Made by a program: the position numbers and the translations under genes. 12,423 nt of DNA, from contig JADGAO010000030.1 in NCBI GenBank assembly GCA_015231995.1, positions 8,173 through 20,595 on the forward strand, given 5' to 3'. Under the pieces are notes generated by a model that saw nothing but the letters and a program-made list of their open reading frames with translations, had not been told where the DNA came from and did no database searches. This document shows, piece after piece, positions 5,675 to 12,423 of the stretch. Source of the DNA: Nitrospinota bacterium. Lineage in GTDB: Bacteria; Nitrospinota_A; UBA7883; JACRLM01. Each line of letters starts with the position of its first letter. Position 1 is the stretch's first letter.

Positions 5675-6411
5675 GCCTCGACAGACGCGATTTTCTTAAA
5701 ATCGGCGGGGCAATGGCCTGCGGCACGGCGTTGACCACCGCTGTCCCCATCGTCTCCGCCATGACCGAGGCCAATGAGACACGCGCCGACGCTGGCAACC
5801 AGTGGGCGATGGTCGTTGATATCAACAAATGCCCGCCAGACTGCACGGCCTGTTACGACGCATGTCGCAAAGAAAACAACGTCCCCCACTTCGCCGAACC
5901 TGCGCTGGATATCCACTGGATACGCAAAGTCACTTTCAAACAAAAAGGCGTTCCCGGCGCGGAAGAGCGAAACATGCCGGTGATGTGTTTCCATTGCGAA
6001 CATCCCCCATGCGCCCATGTCTGCCCCGTGGCGGCGACGTTCAAACGTAAAGACGGAATCGTGCTGGTGGATAAACACAGATGTATCGGTTGCCGGTACT
6101 GCATGAGCGCATGTCCGTACAAGGCGCGCTCTTTCGTTTCCAAACATGTCGAGCACGAACCCGGACAAAACCCGGACGTGCCGCTGAGGATGCACGGGGT
6201 TGTTGAAAAATGCGAGCTGTGCGTCCACAGGGTTGATAAAGGTTTGGAGCCAGCGTGCGTGGAGGCGTGCAAGGCGCAGGGCGGCGGGATGGCGTTCGGG
6301 AACCTCAACGATCCGCAGAGCGAAGTTTCGAAAATTGTCCGTTCCGGCAAGGCGACACGGCTTCGGGCAGACTTGGGGACGAACCCCCGCGTCTTCTACG
6401 TGGGGATATAA
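5671..6411 (+). CDS. dsrO: DsrO, Tat-exported four-cluster ferredoxin-like subunit
   Basis: This 246-aa protein is the periplasmic electron-transfer subunit of DsrMKJOP, expected to pass electrons between DsrJ and DsrP. The N-terminus is a twin-arginine signal, RRDFLKIGG from residue 5, with a hydrophobic stretch to about 30. Sixteen cysteines fall in four groups: 54/58/61/65, 106/109/114/118, 138/141/144/148 and 181/184/196/200. This is enough for four [4Fe-4S] clusters, the usual number in this family (DmsB/NrfC/HybA type). The first group has a CxxxC spacing. ATG at 5671 overlaps the dsrJ stop by 4 nt. The frame is open upstream to 5554, but that would place residues of dsrJ-overlapping sequence before the Tat signal. 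dsrP begins 3 nt after the stop. NrfC or HmcB-like proteins are alternatives by family, but the neighbours DsrJ and DsrP settle it. Confidence 0.9.
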   Translation: MSLDRRDFLKIGGAMACGTALTTAVPIVSAMTEANETRADAGNQWAMVVDINKCPPDCTACYDACRKENNVPHFAEPALDIHWIRKVTFKQKGVPGAEERNMPVMCFHCEHPPCAHVCPVAATFKRKDGIVLVDKHRCIGCRYCMSACPYKARSFVSKHVEHEPGQNPDVPLRMHGVVEKCELCVHRVDKGLEPACVEACKAQGGGMAFGNLNDPQSEVSKIVRSGKATRLRADLGTNPRVFYVGI

Positions 6412-6414
6412 ACG

Positions 6415-7605
6415 ATGAACATCACGTTTACAAAGGTCGAAGGAAATTCCAGCGGATACTGGACGTTCATGGCCTTGGCAGGGGCTGTCGCGTCGCTCGC
6501 TCCCCTCACCGCGCTGTACATGTTCATAAACGGACACCATGTCACGGGGATGACCAACCAAGTCCCGTGGGGTATGCCTATCGTGATGGCTGTCTATCTT
6601 ATCGGCGCGTCGGCGGGGTCGTTGGTGCTTTCCGCGATGTCATCGGTTTTCGGCAGGACGGAGTACAAACCTTTCGCGCGTATCGCGGCAATGCTGGCCG
6701 TGCTTCTCATCACGGCGGCATTGATGGCGATCATTCTGGATTGGGGCAGGCCGGACAGGATACTCGTGCCGTTCTTCCATTTCCAGCCGAGGTCAATGTT
6801 CTCCCTCAACGCGATACTCTACAACAGCTACATGCTCGTCGGTTTCCTCTATCTCGTGGCGCAGTTTAAGAACCACGAAGTTTGGCAAAAACGGCTCGGC
6901 CTGCTCGCGGTGTTCATCGCGGTGGGCGTGCATTCCGGGACTGGAGCCATTTTCGGATTCGTGTATGTGCGTGAGCTTTACGGCTCGCCACTGCTCCCGC
7001 CAAGCTTCATCGCGGCGGCGCTCTCTTCCGGCACGGCGATGATGATTATCGTCCTGCATTTCACTTTCCAGTACACAGGCAGACGGCTCGACGAACGGCT
7101 TATACACGGCATGGCGCGATTGATGGGCGTGTTCATGCTAATCGTGCTTTACTTCCTGTTTGTGGAGAACGTGACGCGCGCCTACGCGCCGAAGAATTAC
7201 GAGGCTGTCTCGTTCCTCCTTCTGCACGGCGGCAAATACACAGCGATATTCTGGGGCGGGTTGATAATTTCCGGCCTTGTGATACCCTCACTCATCGTCT
7301 TCAACCCGAAGACATCTAAAGCGATGGGATGGATACTTATAGCTTCGTTCCTGCAACTTACCGGTGTTTTGTTCGAGCGGTTCATAATCGTCATTCCCGC
7401 GCAGATAATGCCGCTGGAGCTTTTTGCGGACAAGGAAATAACCAGCGTGTTCATGGACGGCGGATACGCCGATTACAGCGTATCGCTTGTGGAGGCGTTG
7501 TATTCCGTGGGCCTTATCGGGGTGGTTGTGTTCGGGTTCGGGCTTTGCATAAAACTCTGGCCGATGATTCCCGAAGAGGCTGTTCATTCGTCGGGGGATT
7601 TGTAG
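6415..7605 (+). CDS. dsrP: DsrP, NrfD-family integral membrane subunit
   Basis: This 396-aa protein is the membrane subunit of the DsrMKJOP complex. NrfD/PsrC-type proteins of this kind exchange electrons with the quinone pool next to an iron-sulfur partner. About ten hydrophobic segments span the sequence from about residue 15 to 385. Typical features are the early VPWGMPIVMAVYLIGASAGS segment, an LDWGRPDR loop after the third helix, and polar residues within helices, such as VHSGTGAIFGFVY. The length is normal for DsrP. ATG at 6415 follows the dsrO stop by 3 nt with only a weak TGGGGA before it, so translation probably depends on coupling. The stop codon lies in the left arm of a large palindrome (7601-7664). 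No CRISPR, transposase or dsrM/K gene follows; the next gene is convergent. Confidence 0.9.
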   Translation: MNITFTKVEGNSSGYWTFMALAGAVASLAPLTALYMFINGHHVTGMTNQVPWGMPIVMAVYLIGASAGSLVLSAMSSVFGRTEYKPFARIAAMLAVLLITAALMAIILDWGRPDRILVPFFHFQPRSMFSLNAILYNSYMLVGFLYLVAQFKNHEVWQKRLGLLAVFIAVGVHSGTGAIFGFVYVRELYGSPLLPPSFIAAALSSGTAMMIIVLHFTFQYTGRRLDERLIHGMARLMGVFMLIVLYFLFVENVTRAYAPKNYEAVSFLLLHGGKYTAIFWGGLIISGLVIPSLIVFNPKTSKAMGWILIASFLQLTGVLFERFIIVIPAQIMPLELFADKEITSVFMDGGYADYSVSLVEALYSVGLIGVVVFGFGLCIKLWPMIPEEAVHSSGDL

Positions 7606-7664
7606 GGGCAGACCTGCGTGTCTGCCCTCTATCATACGGGCGAACACGCAGGTTCGCCCCTACA
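7601..7664. repeat. Two-armed palindrome between convergent dsrP and telA
   Basis: Two 27-bp arms, 7601-7627 and 7638-7664, are inverted copies with four differences around a 10-bp spacer. Each arm is itself a palindrome: GGGCAGAC/GTCTGCCC on the left and GGGCGAAC/GTTCGCCC on the right. The four differences preserve pairing within each arm. Elements of the 'TAGGGGCRRACCTGCGTG' type occur widely as intergenic repeats. This one provides the dsrP stop codon and could act as a transcription barrier on both strands, although it has no T-tract. Confidence 0.7.
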
Positions 7665-7669
7665 TTCGG

Positions 7670-8878
7670 TTAATCCGCCTCTATCAAAATATCCCCCGCG
7701 TTCTTTTTCGACTTCTCCATCAGCTCTATCGCCTTGCCGGACTCTGCGGTTATCTTGTCCAGCTCAAGCACTGTGGAAGCCATCTGCGGAAGCGCGTTCA
7801 TCCTGAACTCCGAGATATCTTTCAACGCCGAATCAATATCGGCGAACGATTTTTTTAGCGACTCCATGCTAATCTGCGCGGTGGAGGCCTGTTTGTGAAT
7901 CTCCACCCCCTGCGTCTTCAACCTCTCCGCCGTGCCTGCGATAAGGTCGGAGGTCGTCTGGCTTACCGACGATATCTTGTCGAGAACCATCTTCTGGTTG
8001 GCGAGCGCCAACGCGACGGTGACGGCCACCTGCAGGGCCGTGACGGTGACGTTTACTGCGCGATCCACGCCTCTGGCAAGCTCTTTGTTGTTGCGGATTA
8101 TCAGTTCGGTGGCAAGCACCCCCTGCTGGCTTACGGCCAGTTGTTGCTGTAGGTCTATGAGCCGCTGGCGAAGCGGGAATAGAAGCTCCTCGCCGATGAA
8201 CTTGTGGCGCGGGTCTTCTTTGGGTATCTCGCGGTCGAGCTTGTATTGCAGGCCCTGGTCAATAAGCTGGCCGAGCTTTATGGCGCGTTCCAGCTTTACG
8301 TTAGACTCGCGCATCTGTTTCTGGTCTTCGGCGAGCGTCACGTTGTCGCGCTGTAACTGGTTCTTCCCCTGTTCCAGCGATTGGATTATGGACTCGATAA
8401 CCGACTGCGAACTTTCGTATTTGGTGAAGTACCGGGCAAGCGGCGAGCCGACGCCGGGAATTTTGGACAAAGCCCTGCCGAACCATCCCGGCTCCATGTC
8501 GAATTTGTTGGGGTTCAATTCATCCACCGTCATCTTCAGGTTGATGAGGGCGTTGGCCACGTCGCCACCGTCATCGGCGCGTTTGGACAGGGCGCTTATC
8601 GGTTGTTTCAACATCTGGCTCTGGTTGGCCGCTTCGCGCTGGACGGAGAAACCCATCGTCTCCACGGCGGTTTTGCCGGCCTCCCCTGCCTCAGCGTTTT
8701 GAGGGTTTACGGCGATCAACTGGCTGACGAATTTTTTCGCCGACTCCTCGAGGTTTGCGTCTTCGCCCGGTTCCGGGTGAATAGAAGTGGGGTCAACGAG
8801 CGCAAGCTCTTTCTTGATATCTTCCGGCGCCATGAGCGCGAGCCTGGTTGGGGACGAGCCTGTCGTTTCGGTTTCCAT
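7670..8878 (-). CDS. telA: TelA-family protein (toxic anion resistance family)
   Basis: This is a 402-aa soluble, mostly alpha-helical protein of the TelA/KlaA family, named for tellurite resistance on plasmids but widespread on chromosomes, where its biochemical role is unknown. The N-terminal 60 residues are low-complexity and acidic. From about 120 on the family pattern appears: LNPNKFDMEPGWFGRALSKI then the GSPLARYFTKYESSQSVIES region. Long coiled-coil-like helices follow, with QLQRDNVTLAEDQ and LLFPLRQRLIDLQQQLAVSQ. The region ARGVDRAVNVTVTALQVAVT and DKISSVSQTTSDLIAGTAER is highly typical of TelA. The start at 8878 has GAGAGGGA about 10 nt upstream, a rather long gap. The gene lies 24 bp after the XpaC-like gene on the same strand, as in the xpaC-yaaN pair of Bacillus subtilis. 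An envelope or stress function is inferred from context, not shown. Confidence 0.85.
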   Translation of the reverse strand: METETTGSSPTRLALMAPEDIKKELALVDPTSIHPEPGEDANLEESAKKFVSQLIAVNPQNAEAGEAGKTAVETMGFSVQREAANQSQMLKQPISALSKRADDGGDVANALINLKMTVDELNPNKFDMEPGWFGRALSKIPGVGSPLARYFTKYESSQSVIESIIQSLEQGKNQLQRDNVTLAEDQKQMRESNVKLERAIKLGQLIDQGLQYKLDREIPKEDPRHKFIGEELLFPLRQRLIDLQQQLAVSQQGVLATELIIRNNKELARGVDRAVNVTVTALQVAVTVALALANQKMVLDKISSVSQTTSDLIAGTAERLKTQGVEIHKQASTAQISMESLKKSFADIDSALKDISEFRMNALPQMASTVLELDKITAESGKAIELMEKSKKNAGDILIEAD

Positions 8879-8902
8879 TTCCGTTAGTTCCCTCTCGTTA
8901 GT

Positions 8903-9727
8903 TCAAAGAGAATATTTGGGAGCGCGCTCGGCGAGCCTCTCCAGTTCTTTCAATGTCTCCTGCATCTCCGCGCCCGACCAGCCTGTGTCGGTCTTTATCC
9001 CGGCGATGGCTTCGTTCATCCTGTCAAACGCCGTAAGTCCAGCCTCGTTGAGGCCGAGTATCTCCTCCGCTTTTCCCATCTGCCGGTCCCGGTTTTCAAC
9101 CCGCTCCGCCAGAGCCTCGTTTTCCACGGACGACAACTCGCCCGCCCCCGGTTTTCCCATACGGTTTTCGGCGTATCCGGCCTTTATCACGCCAACGTTG
9201 TTAAAAATAGAAGCCACGGCCCGCAGATTGTCGAGAATCGCAAGATATGCCTGCGTTCCAGCGGTGTGGTAACGGGAATATGTTATCTCGCCCTCGTTGA
9301 ATTTTTCGGAAAGCAGGCGGTTAAACCGTTTGTATCGTTCCAGCGATTGGGCAAACTGCTCATATGTCCTTTCGCCCCGATCTTTTATCCCCTCCTGAAA
9401 CCTGAGTTTTCCCAAATCCCTTTTGAGCGACCTGAAATCCTCCTCGATAACCCCCGGCGGGATGTCGGAGCTGGCCGACGCGGCGCCTTTGCGCAATAAC
9501 AGGCCCAGCATGAGCAGTCCCGCGCTCGATACGAAACCGAGCGCCATCACAACTGCGCCCAATAGGCTCGGCGACAGGATAAGACTCAAGAATCCCCCTG
9601 CCCCCGCAACCGCAAAAGCTGTGGCGGCGATCCGCGCCCCACGCACAGCCGGGAGAGTTGAACCTCTCGGCGCAAGCGTAGCCGGGGCGGATTTGACCAG
9701 CGATGCGGAATCCGTCTTTTTTTCCAT
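8903..9727 (-). CDS. Membrane-anchored helical protein, XpaC-like
   Basis: This is a 274-aa protein. Two adjacent hydrophobic segments (about residues 30-52 and 55-78) form a hairpin anchor near the N-terminus. They are followed by a cytoplasmic, charged, helical domain with LKRDLGKLRFQEGI, YEQFAQSLERYKRFNRLLSE and a C-terminal TLKELERLAERAPKYSL. No catalytic motif was recognised. The order 'two membrane helices plus coiled domain, immediately before telA' is that of XpaC, annotated as a 5-bromo-4-chloroindolyl phosphate hydrolysis protein. Assignment is based mainly on architecture and neighbour, since sequence similarity could not be tested. The ATG at 9727 has no Shine-Dalgarno, and a TATACT box lies 6 nt before it, so the message may be leaderless. 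It is the first gene of a two-gene operon with telA and is divergent from the SPFH gene. Confidence 0.7.
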   Translation of the reverse strand: MEKKTDSASLVKSAPATLAPRGSTLPAVRGARIAATAFAVAGAGGFLSLILSPSLLGAVVMALGFVSSAGLLMLGLLLRKGAASASSDIPPGVIEEDFRSLKRDLGKLRFQEGIKDRGERTYEQFAQSLERYKRFNRLLSEKFNEGEITYSRYHTAGTQAYLAILDNLRAVASIFNNVGVIKAGYAENRMGKPGAGELSSVENEALAERVENRDRQMGKAEEILGLNEAGLTAFDRMNEAIAGIKTDTGWSGAEMQETLKELERLAERAPKYSL

Positions 9728-9733
9728 GCTACG

Positions 9734-9764
9734 AGTATATGATAGAATTATGGCCTTAGGTCAA
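9734..9764 (-). promoter_or_regulatory. Sigma-70-type promoter for the XpaC-like/telA operon
   Basis: On the - strand TTGACC (9759-9764) is separated by 19 bp from TATACT (9734-9739). The -10 ends 6 nt before the ATG at 9727, so the start of transcription would fall on or beside the start codon. The spacer is longer than the ideal 17 bp; CATATA at 17 bp spacing is an alternative -10. No equally good promoter for the divergent SPFH gene was found in the same 80 bp. Confidence 0.45.
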
Positions 9765-9807
9765 GGGCGCTGGTCGCGGGATTCACTTTCTTTGGGAGGG
9801 GCTTTCC

Positions 9808-10806
9808 ATGGGCATATTCGATCTGATAAAAAAACAATTCATAGACGTCATAGACTGGACGGAGTCCGGGGACGGAGTACTGGCCTATCGTTTCCCGATG
9901 ATGGATCGGGAGATTCAAAACGGCGCAAAGCTTACCGTGCGCGAGACGCAGGTGGCGGTATTCGTCAACGAAGGCGAGATCGCCGATATTTTCGGCCCCG
10001 GCCTTTACACGCTTACCACGCAAACCCTGCCGGTGATGACGAGCCTTCAAAACTGGGACAAGCTGTTCCAGTCGCCGTTCAAATCCGACGTCTATTTTTT
10101 CTCCACCCGCGAGCAGATAGACCAGCGGTGGGGAACGGCAAGCCCTATCACCGTGAGGGACAAAGAGCTTGGCCCGGTGCGTTTGAGGGCGCACGGGACT
10201 TATTCGTACAAGATACAGAACCCGAAAGTTTTCTACCAGAAAGTCAGCGGAACCCGCGAAACATACACCGTAGCCGAAATGGAAGGCCAGTTGCGCTCCA
10301 TGATTCTCACATCGTTCGCAAGTTTTATGGGCAAGGCGGAGATACCCTTCCTGGATATGGCGGCCAATCAGGACAGGTTCAGCCAGATCACTCGCGACGC
10401 GCTGGCCCCTTCGTTCGACGACTACGGGTTGAAACTGGAAAAATTCTTTGTCCAGAGCCTCTCTCTGCCCGAAGAGGTGCAGGCCAGGATAGACAAAGCG
10501 GCCTCGATGAAGGTCGTCGGCGACCTCGGCAAATACGCTCAGTATCAGGCGGCGGACAGCATCCCGATAGCCGCCGCCAACGAAGGCGGCGCGGCTGGCG
10601 CGGGAGCCGGGCTTGGCGCGGGGATGGCGATGGGGCAGATAATGGCCTCGGCGATGGGACAGGCAACGGGCGGCGCTGGCGCGGGGCAGAAAGCCGAAGA
10701 CCCACTTGCCACGATAGAAAAACTTCATGGCCTGTTAACCAAGGGGGTCATCTCGCAGGCGGAGTTCGACGCGAAGAAGGAAGAGCTTTTAAAGAAGATT
10801 TCCTGA
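9808..10806 (+). CDS. SPFH-domain protein with C-terminal SHOCT domain (YdjI-like)
   Basis: This is a 332-aa protein without a membrane helix. Residues about 25-225 form an SPFH (band-7-like) domain of the 'virion core protein' type. Typical stretches are NGAKLTVRETQVAVFVNEGE, FGPGLYTLTTQTLPV, PFKSDVYFFSTREQ and YGLKLEKFFVQSLSLPEEVQ. A Gly/Ala/Met-rich linker (about 253-292) leads to a SHOCT helix pair at the end (PLATIEKLHGLLTKGVISQA then EFDAKKEELLKK). This is the architecture of B. subtilis YdjI, which acts at the membrane with YdjG/YdjH to recruit the PspA-like YdjF. A comparable scaffold role is inferred here. ATG at 9808 has GGGAGGGG (9794-9801) 6 nt upstream, a strong site. It heads an operon with two DUF4178 genes, the next starting 3 nt after its stop. 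Confidence 0.85.
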   Translation: MGIFDLIKKQFIDVIDWTESGDGVLAYRFPMMDREIQNGAKLTVRETQVAVFVNEGEIADIFGPGLYTLTTQTLPVMTSLQNWDKLFQSPFKSDVYFFSTREQIDQRWGTASPITVRDKELGPVRLRAHGTYSYKIQNPKVFYQKVSGTRETYTVAEMEGQLRSMILTSFASFMGKAEIPFLDMAANQDRFSQITRDALAPSFDDYGLKLEKFFVQSLSLPEEVQARIDKAASMKVVGDLGKYAQYQAADSIPIAAANEGGAAGAGAGLGAGMAMGQIMASAMGQATGGAGAGQKAEDPLATIEKLHGLLTKGVISQAEFDAKKEELLKKIS

Positions 10807-10809
10807 CCT

Positions 10810-11439
10810 ATGAAGCTCTCCTGTCCAGCTTGCGGAGCCGATGTAGAGTTCAAGTCGAAAGCCTCCGTTTTCGGCGTGTGTCCGTTCTGCGCCTCCACGC
10901 TTGTCCGGCACGACCTGAACCTCGAAACACTCGGCAAGATGGCCGAACTGCCGCCGGACGTAAGCCCGCTCCAACTCGGTACACGGGGCCGATTCAAAAG
11001 TTCCTCGTTCGAAATCGTAGGCAGGCTCCGGGTCAAATGGGCGGAAGGGTCGTGGAACGAATGGTACGTTCTGCTCGACGACGGCACGGAAGGCTGGCTG
11101 GGCGAGTTCCAGGGGTTTTACACGATGAGTTTCCAGGTGGAGGACGCAAGCGGTATCCCGCCGCTGAACCAGCTGGGGCCGGGCAGGAAAATTTCGATCG
11201 GCAAATCCCAATTCCAGGTTGACGACATACGCGAAATAGAATGTATGGGTAGCGAAGGCGAACTACCGTTCAAGGCCATTAAGGGCCGCAAAAGCGTGAG
11301 TGTGGATTTGGGCGGACAGGGCGAAACATTCGCCAGCATGGATTGTTCGGATGAAGACGGCGTCCTGCTGTATGTCGGCCAGTATGTTGATTTCGACAAT
11401 TTCAAGTTTCAGGCGTTGAGGGAGATAGATGGCTGGTGA
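10810..11439 (+). CDS. Zinc-ribbon DUF4178 protein
   Basis: This is a 209-aa soluble protein of unknown function. An N-terminal zinc ribbon uses Cys5/Cys8 and Cys24/Cys27 (CPAC and CPFC). The rest is beta-rich and fits DUF4178: GTRGRFKSSSFEIVGRLRVK, then WNEWYVLLDDGTEGWLGEF, with a repeated barrel-like pattern up to QYVDFDNFKFQALREIDGW. DUF4178 proteins are recurrently found in gene clusters with SPFH, DUF350 and polyamine-synthase-like genes; none has a settled activity. The gene starts 3 nt after the SPFH stop with only a weak AAGAAG upstream, so translation is probably coupled. Its last 11 nt overlap the next gene. The family call is from recognition of the fold pattern and is fairly sure; no biochemical role is proposed. 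Confidence 0.75.
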   Translation: MKLSCPACGADVEFKSKASVFGVCPFCASTLVRHDLNLETLGKMAELPPDVSPLQLGTRGRFKSSSFEIVGRLRVKWAEGSWNEWYVLLDDGTEGWLGEFQGFYTMSFQVEDASGIPPLNQLGPGRKISIGKSQFQVDDIREIECMGSEGELPFKAIKGRKSVSVDLGGQGETFASMDCSDEDGVLLYVGQYVDFDNFKFQALREIDGW

Positions 11440-12423
11440 CGCCGATAAAGAAGTCCCCGGTAACAAACCGCCGGTAAAGACTTTCAGTTGCACATCATGC
11501 GGTGCCTCCGTGAGCGTGAAGGCGCTTGGGCAAACCGTGTCTGTGGGATGCCAGTCATGCGGCGCGGTGATAGACGTTACGGACGAGAATTACCGAATCA
11601 TCAGCGAAGCGCAGAAGAAAATAAAATTTCATCCCGCCATTCCACTGGGCAAACGTGGAACGCTCCGTGGGGAGAAGTTCGAAGTCATCGGGTTTATGGT
11701 GCGAACCGACGGCTCCGGCGCATACAGTTGGCGGGAGTACCTGCTGTTCAACCCGTACAAAGGGTTCCGCTGGCTCACCGAAGAAAAAGGGCACTGGAAC
11801 TATGTCATCACCACCCGCAAAAACCCTCACGCCGGAGGGCCGGGGAATGCAGAGTACCTCGGCAAAGCGTATCAACTGTATAACCGCGGCGAGGCGAAAG
11901 TTATTTTCGTTCTTGGCGAGTTTTACTGGCGCGTAAAAGTTGGCGAGACCGTAAAGGTCGAGGACTACATCAGCCCGCCGGAGGTACTCAGCAGGGAGAT
12001 CAGCCCGGAGGAGGAAATTTGGTCAATCGGCGAGTATATCGAGGCGGACACGGTTTACGCGGCGTTCAAGCCGGACAATCCATTGCCGACGAAGATTGGC
12101 GTGGCTCCAACCCAGCCCAACCAAATGGCGGAGGCCGTCAAGGATATCTGGAAATACACCGCGATATTCGTCGGACTCATTTTTGTTATCCAGTTCGCCA
12201 TGATCCCTTTATCGAGAAACGAGCTTGTGTTCCACGACACTTTCAACAGGACGCTGGACAAGGCGACTGAAAAATTCGTCACCCCCTCTTTCACTCTCAA
12301 CGGGCGGGAGACGAATCTGGAATTCACAGTGGAATCGCCGGTAGATCAGAGTTGGATAGACCTGGATATAGAGCTGGTGAACGAGCGCACAGGCGAAACC
12401 CGCGAGATGTCCCACGGGGTGGA
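11429..12423 (+). CDS. Membrane-anchored zinc-ribbon DUF4178 protein (3'-partial)
   Basis: An open frame of 331 codons starts at ATG 11429 and reaches the right edge without a stop. GAGGGAG (11418-11424) lies 4 nt before the ATG, and the start overlaps the end of the previous gene by 11 nt. A zinc ribbon uses Cys21/24 and Cys41/44 (CTSC, CQSC). A DUF4178 domain follows at about residues 70-195: PLGKRGTLRGEKFEVIGFMV, SWREYLLFNPYKGFRWLTEE, then NRGEAKVIFVLGEFYWRVKV. One membrane helix lies at about 243-261 (TAIFVGLIFVIQFAMIPL), and at least 70 further residues look like an extracytoplasmic beta domain (LNGRETNLEFTVESPVDQSW, then DLDIELVNERTGETREM). So a cytoplasmic zinc ribbon/DUF4178 part appears tethered to a sensing or contact domain outside the membrane. 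It is a longer relative of the preceding gene, probably by duplication plus added domains. Confidence 0.8.
   Translation, partial: MAGDADKEVPGNKPPVKTFSCTSCGASVSVKALGQTVSVGCQSCGAVIDVTDENYRIISEAQKKIKFHPAIPLGKRGTLRGEKFEVIGFMVRTDGSGAYSWREYLLFNPYKGFRWLTEEKGHWNYVITTRKNPHAGGPGNAEYLGKAYQLYNRGEAKVIFVLGEFYWRVKVGETVKVEDYISPPEVLSREISPEEEIWSIGEYIEADTVYAAFKPDNPLPTKIGVAPTQPNQMAEAVKDIWKYTAIFVGLIFVIQFAMIPLSRNELVFHDTFNRTLDKATEKFVTPSFTLNGRETNLEFTVESPVDQSWIDLDIELVNERTGETREMSHGV

Noticed and set aside
5644..6561. A 305-codon - strand open frame over dsrO
   Set aside because: It is antisense to dsrO, which has four perfect cysteine clusters and a Tat signal. The antisense product has no recognisable domain and no ribosome site.
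6415..7605. Polysulfide or nitrite reductase membrane subunit (PsrC/NrfD) rather than DsrP
   Set aside because: The protein family is shared, but the preceding DsrJ with its characteristic sequence and the DsrO neighbour identify the dsr complex.
7670..8878. Direct evidence of tellurite resistance
   Set aside because: The TelA family name is historical. No ter genes or other tellurite genes are present, so no tellurite phenotype is claimed.
9423..11222. A 599-codon + strand open frame across the divergent region
   Set aside because: It runs antisense to the XpaC-like gene and out of frame with the SPFH and DUF4178 genes, has an Arg/Gly-rich composition with no domain, and ignores clear gene boundaries. 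It is a shadow of GC-rich coding sequence.

Overview
The window reads as chromosomal DNA of a motile, Gram-negative-type, anaerobic or sulfur-metabolising bacterium of moderately high GC. Genes for a flagellum (flagellin, hook protein, FlaG-like protein) lie beside dsrJOP, the periplasmic and membrane half of the DsrMKJOP complex of dissimilatory sulfur metabolism. Intergenic palindromes of types scattered in many deltaproteobacterial, Nitrospirota/Nitrospinota-like and candidate-phylum genomes fit this, but the lineage cannot be fixed from the sequence alone. No rRNA, tRNA, transposase or CRISPR array was found.

Layout. (1) 1-1488, + strand: a polytopic membrane protein resembling GT-C glycosyltransferases, open to the left edge. 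(2) 1489-1843: tandem palindromic repeats, then two back-to-back intrinsic terminators serving the flagellin gene. (3) 1844-4855: flagellin (- strand), a divergent regulatory region, the hook gene flgE (+), and a FlaG-like gene (+) behind a nearly perfect sigma-28 promoter. (4) 4856-5305: repeat-rich DNA with strong hairpins, a run of ten C and a 12-bp inverted repeat. (5) 5306-7605: dsrJ-dsrO-dsrP, tightly coupled, with dsrM and dsrK absent on both sides. (6) 7601-7664: a two-armed palindrome between convergent transcripts. (7) 7670-9727, - strand: a TelA-family gene preceded by a membrane-anchored XpaC-like gene. (8) 9808-12423, + strand, divergent from (7): an SPFH-SHOCT protein (YdjI-like), a zinc-ribbon DUF4178 protein, and a second zinc-ribbon DUF4178 protein with a membrane anchor. 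This last gene runs off the right edge.

How the parts work together. The flagellar genes form small separate transcription units under a sigma-28 (FliA) type regulon. DsrJ (triheme cytochrome), DsrO (four-cluster ferredoxin-like protein) and DsrP (NrfD-type quinone-interacting membrane protein) would link the periplasm to the quinone pool. Their usual partners DsrMK must be encoded elsewhere or be missing. The right third looks like a divergent envelope-stress or membrane-maintenance module: XpaC/TelA on one side, SPFH/DUF4178 on the other, sharing an 80-bp promoter region. It is the least understood part and the best candidate for an uncharacterised system.
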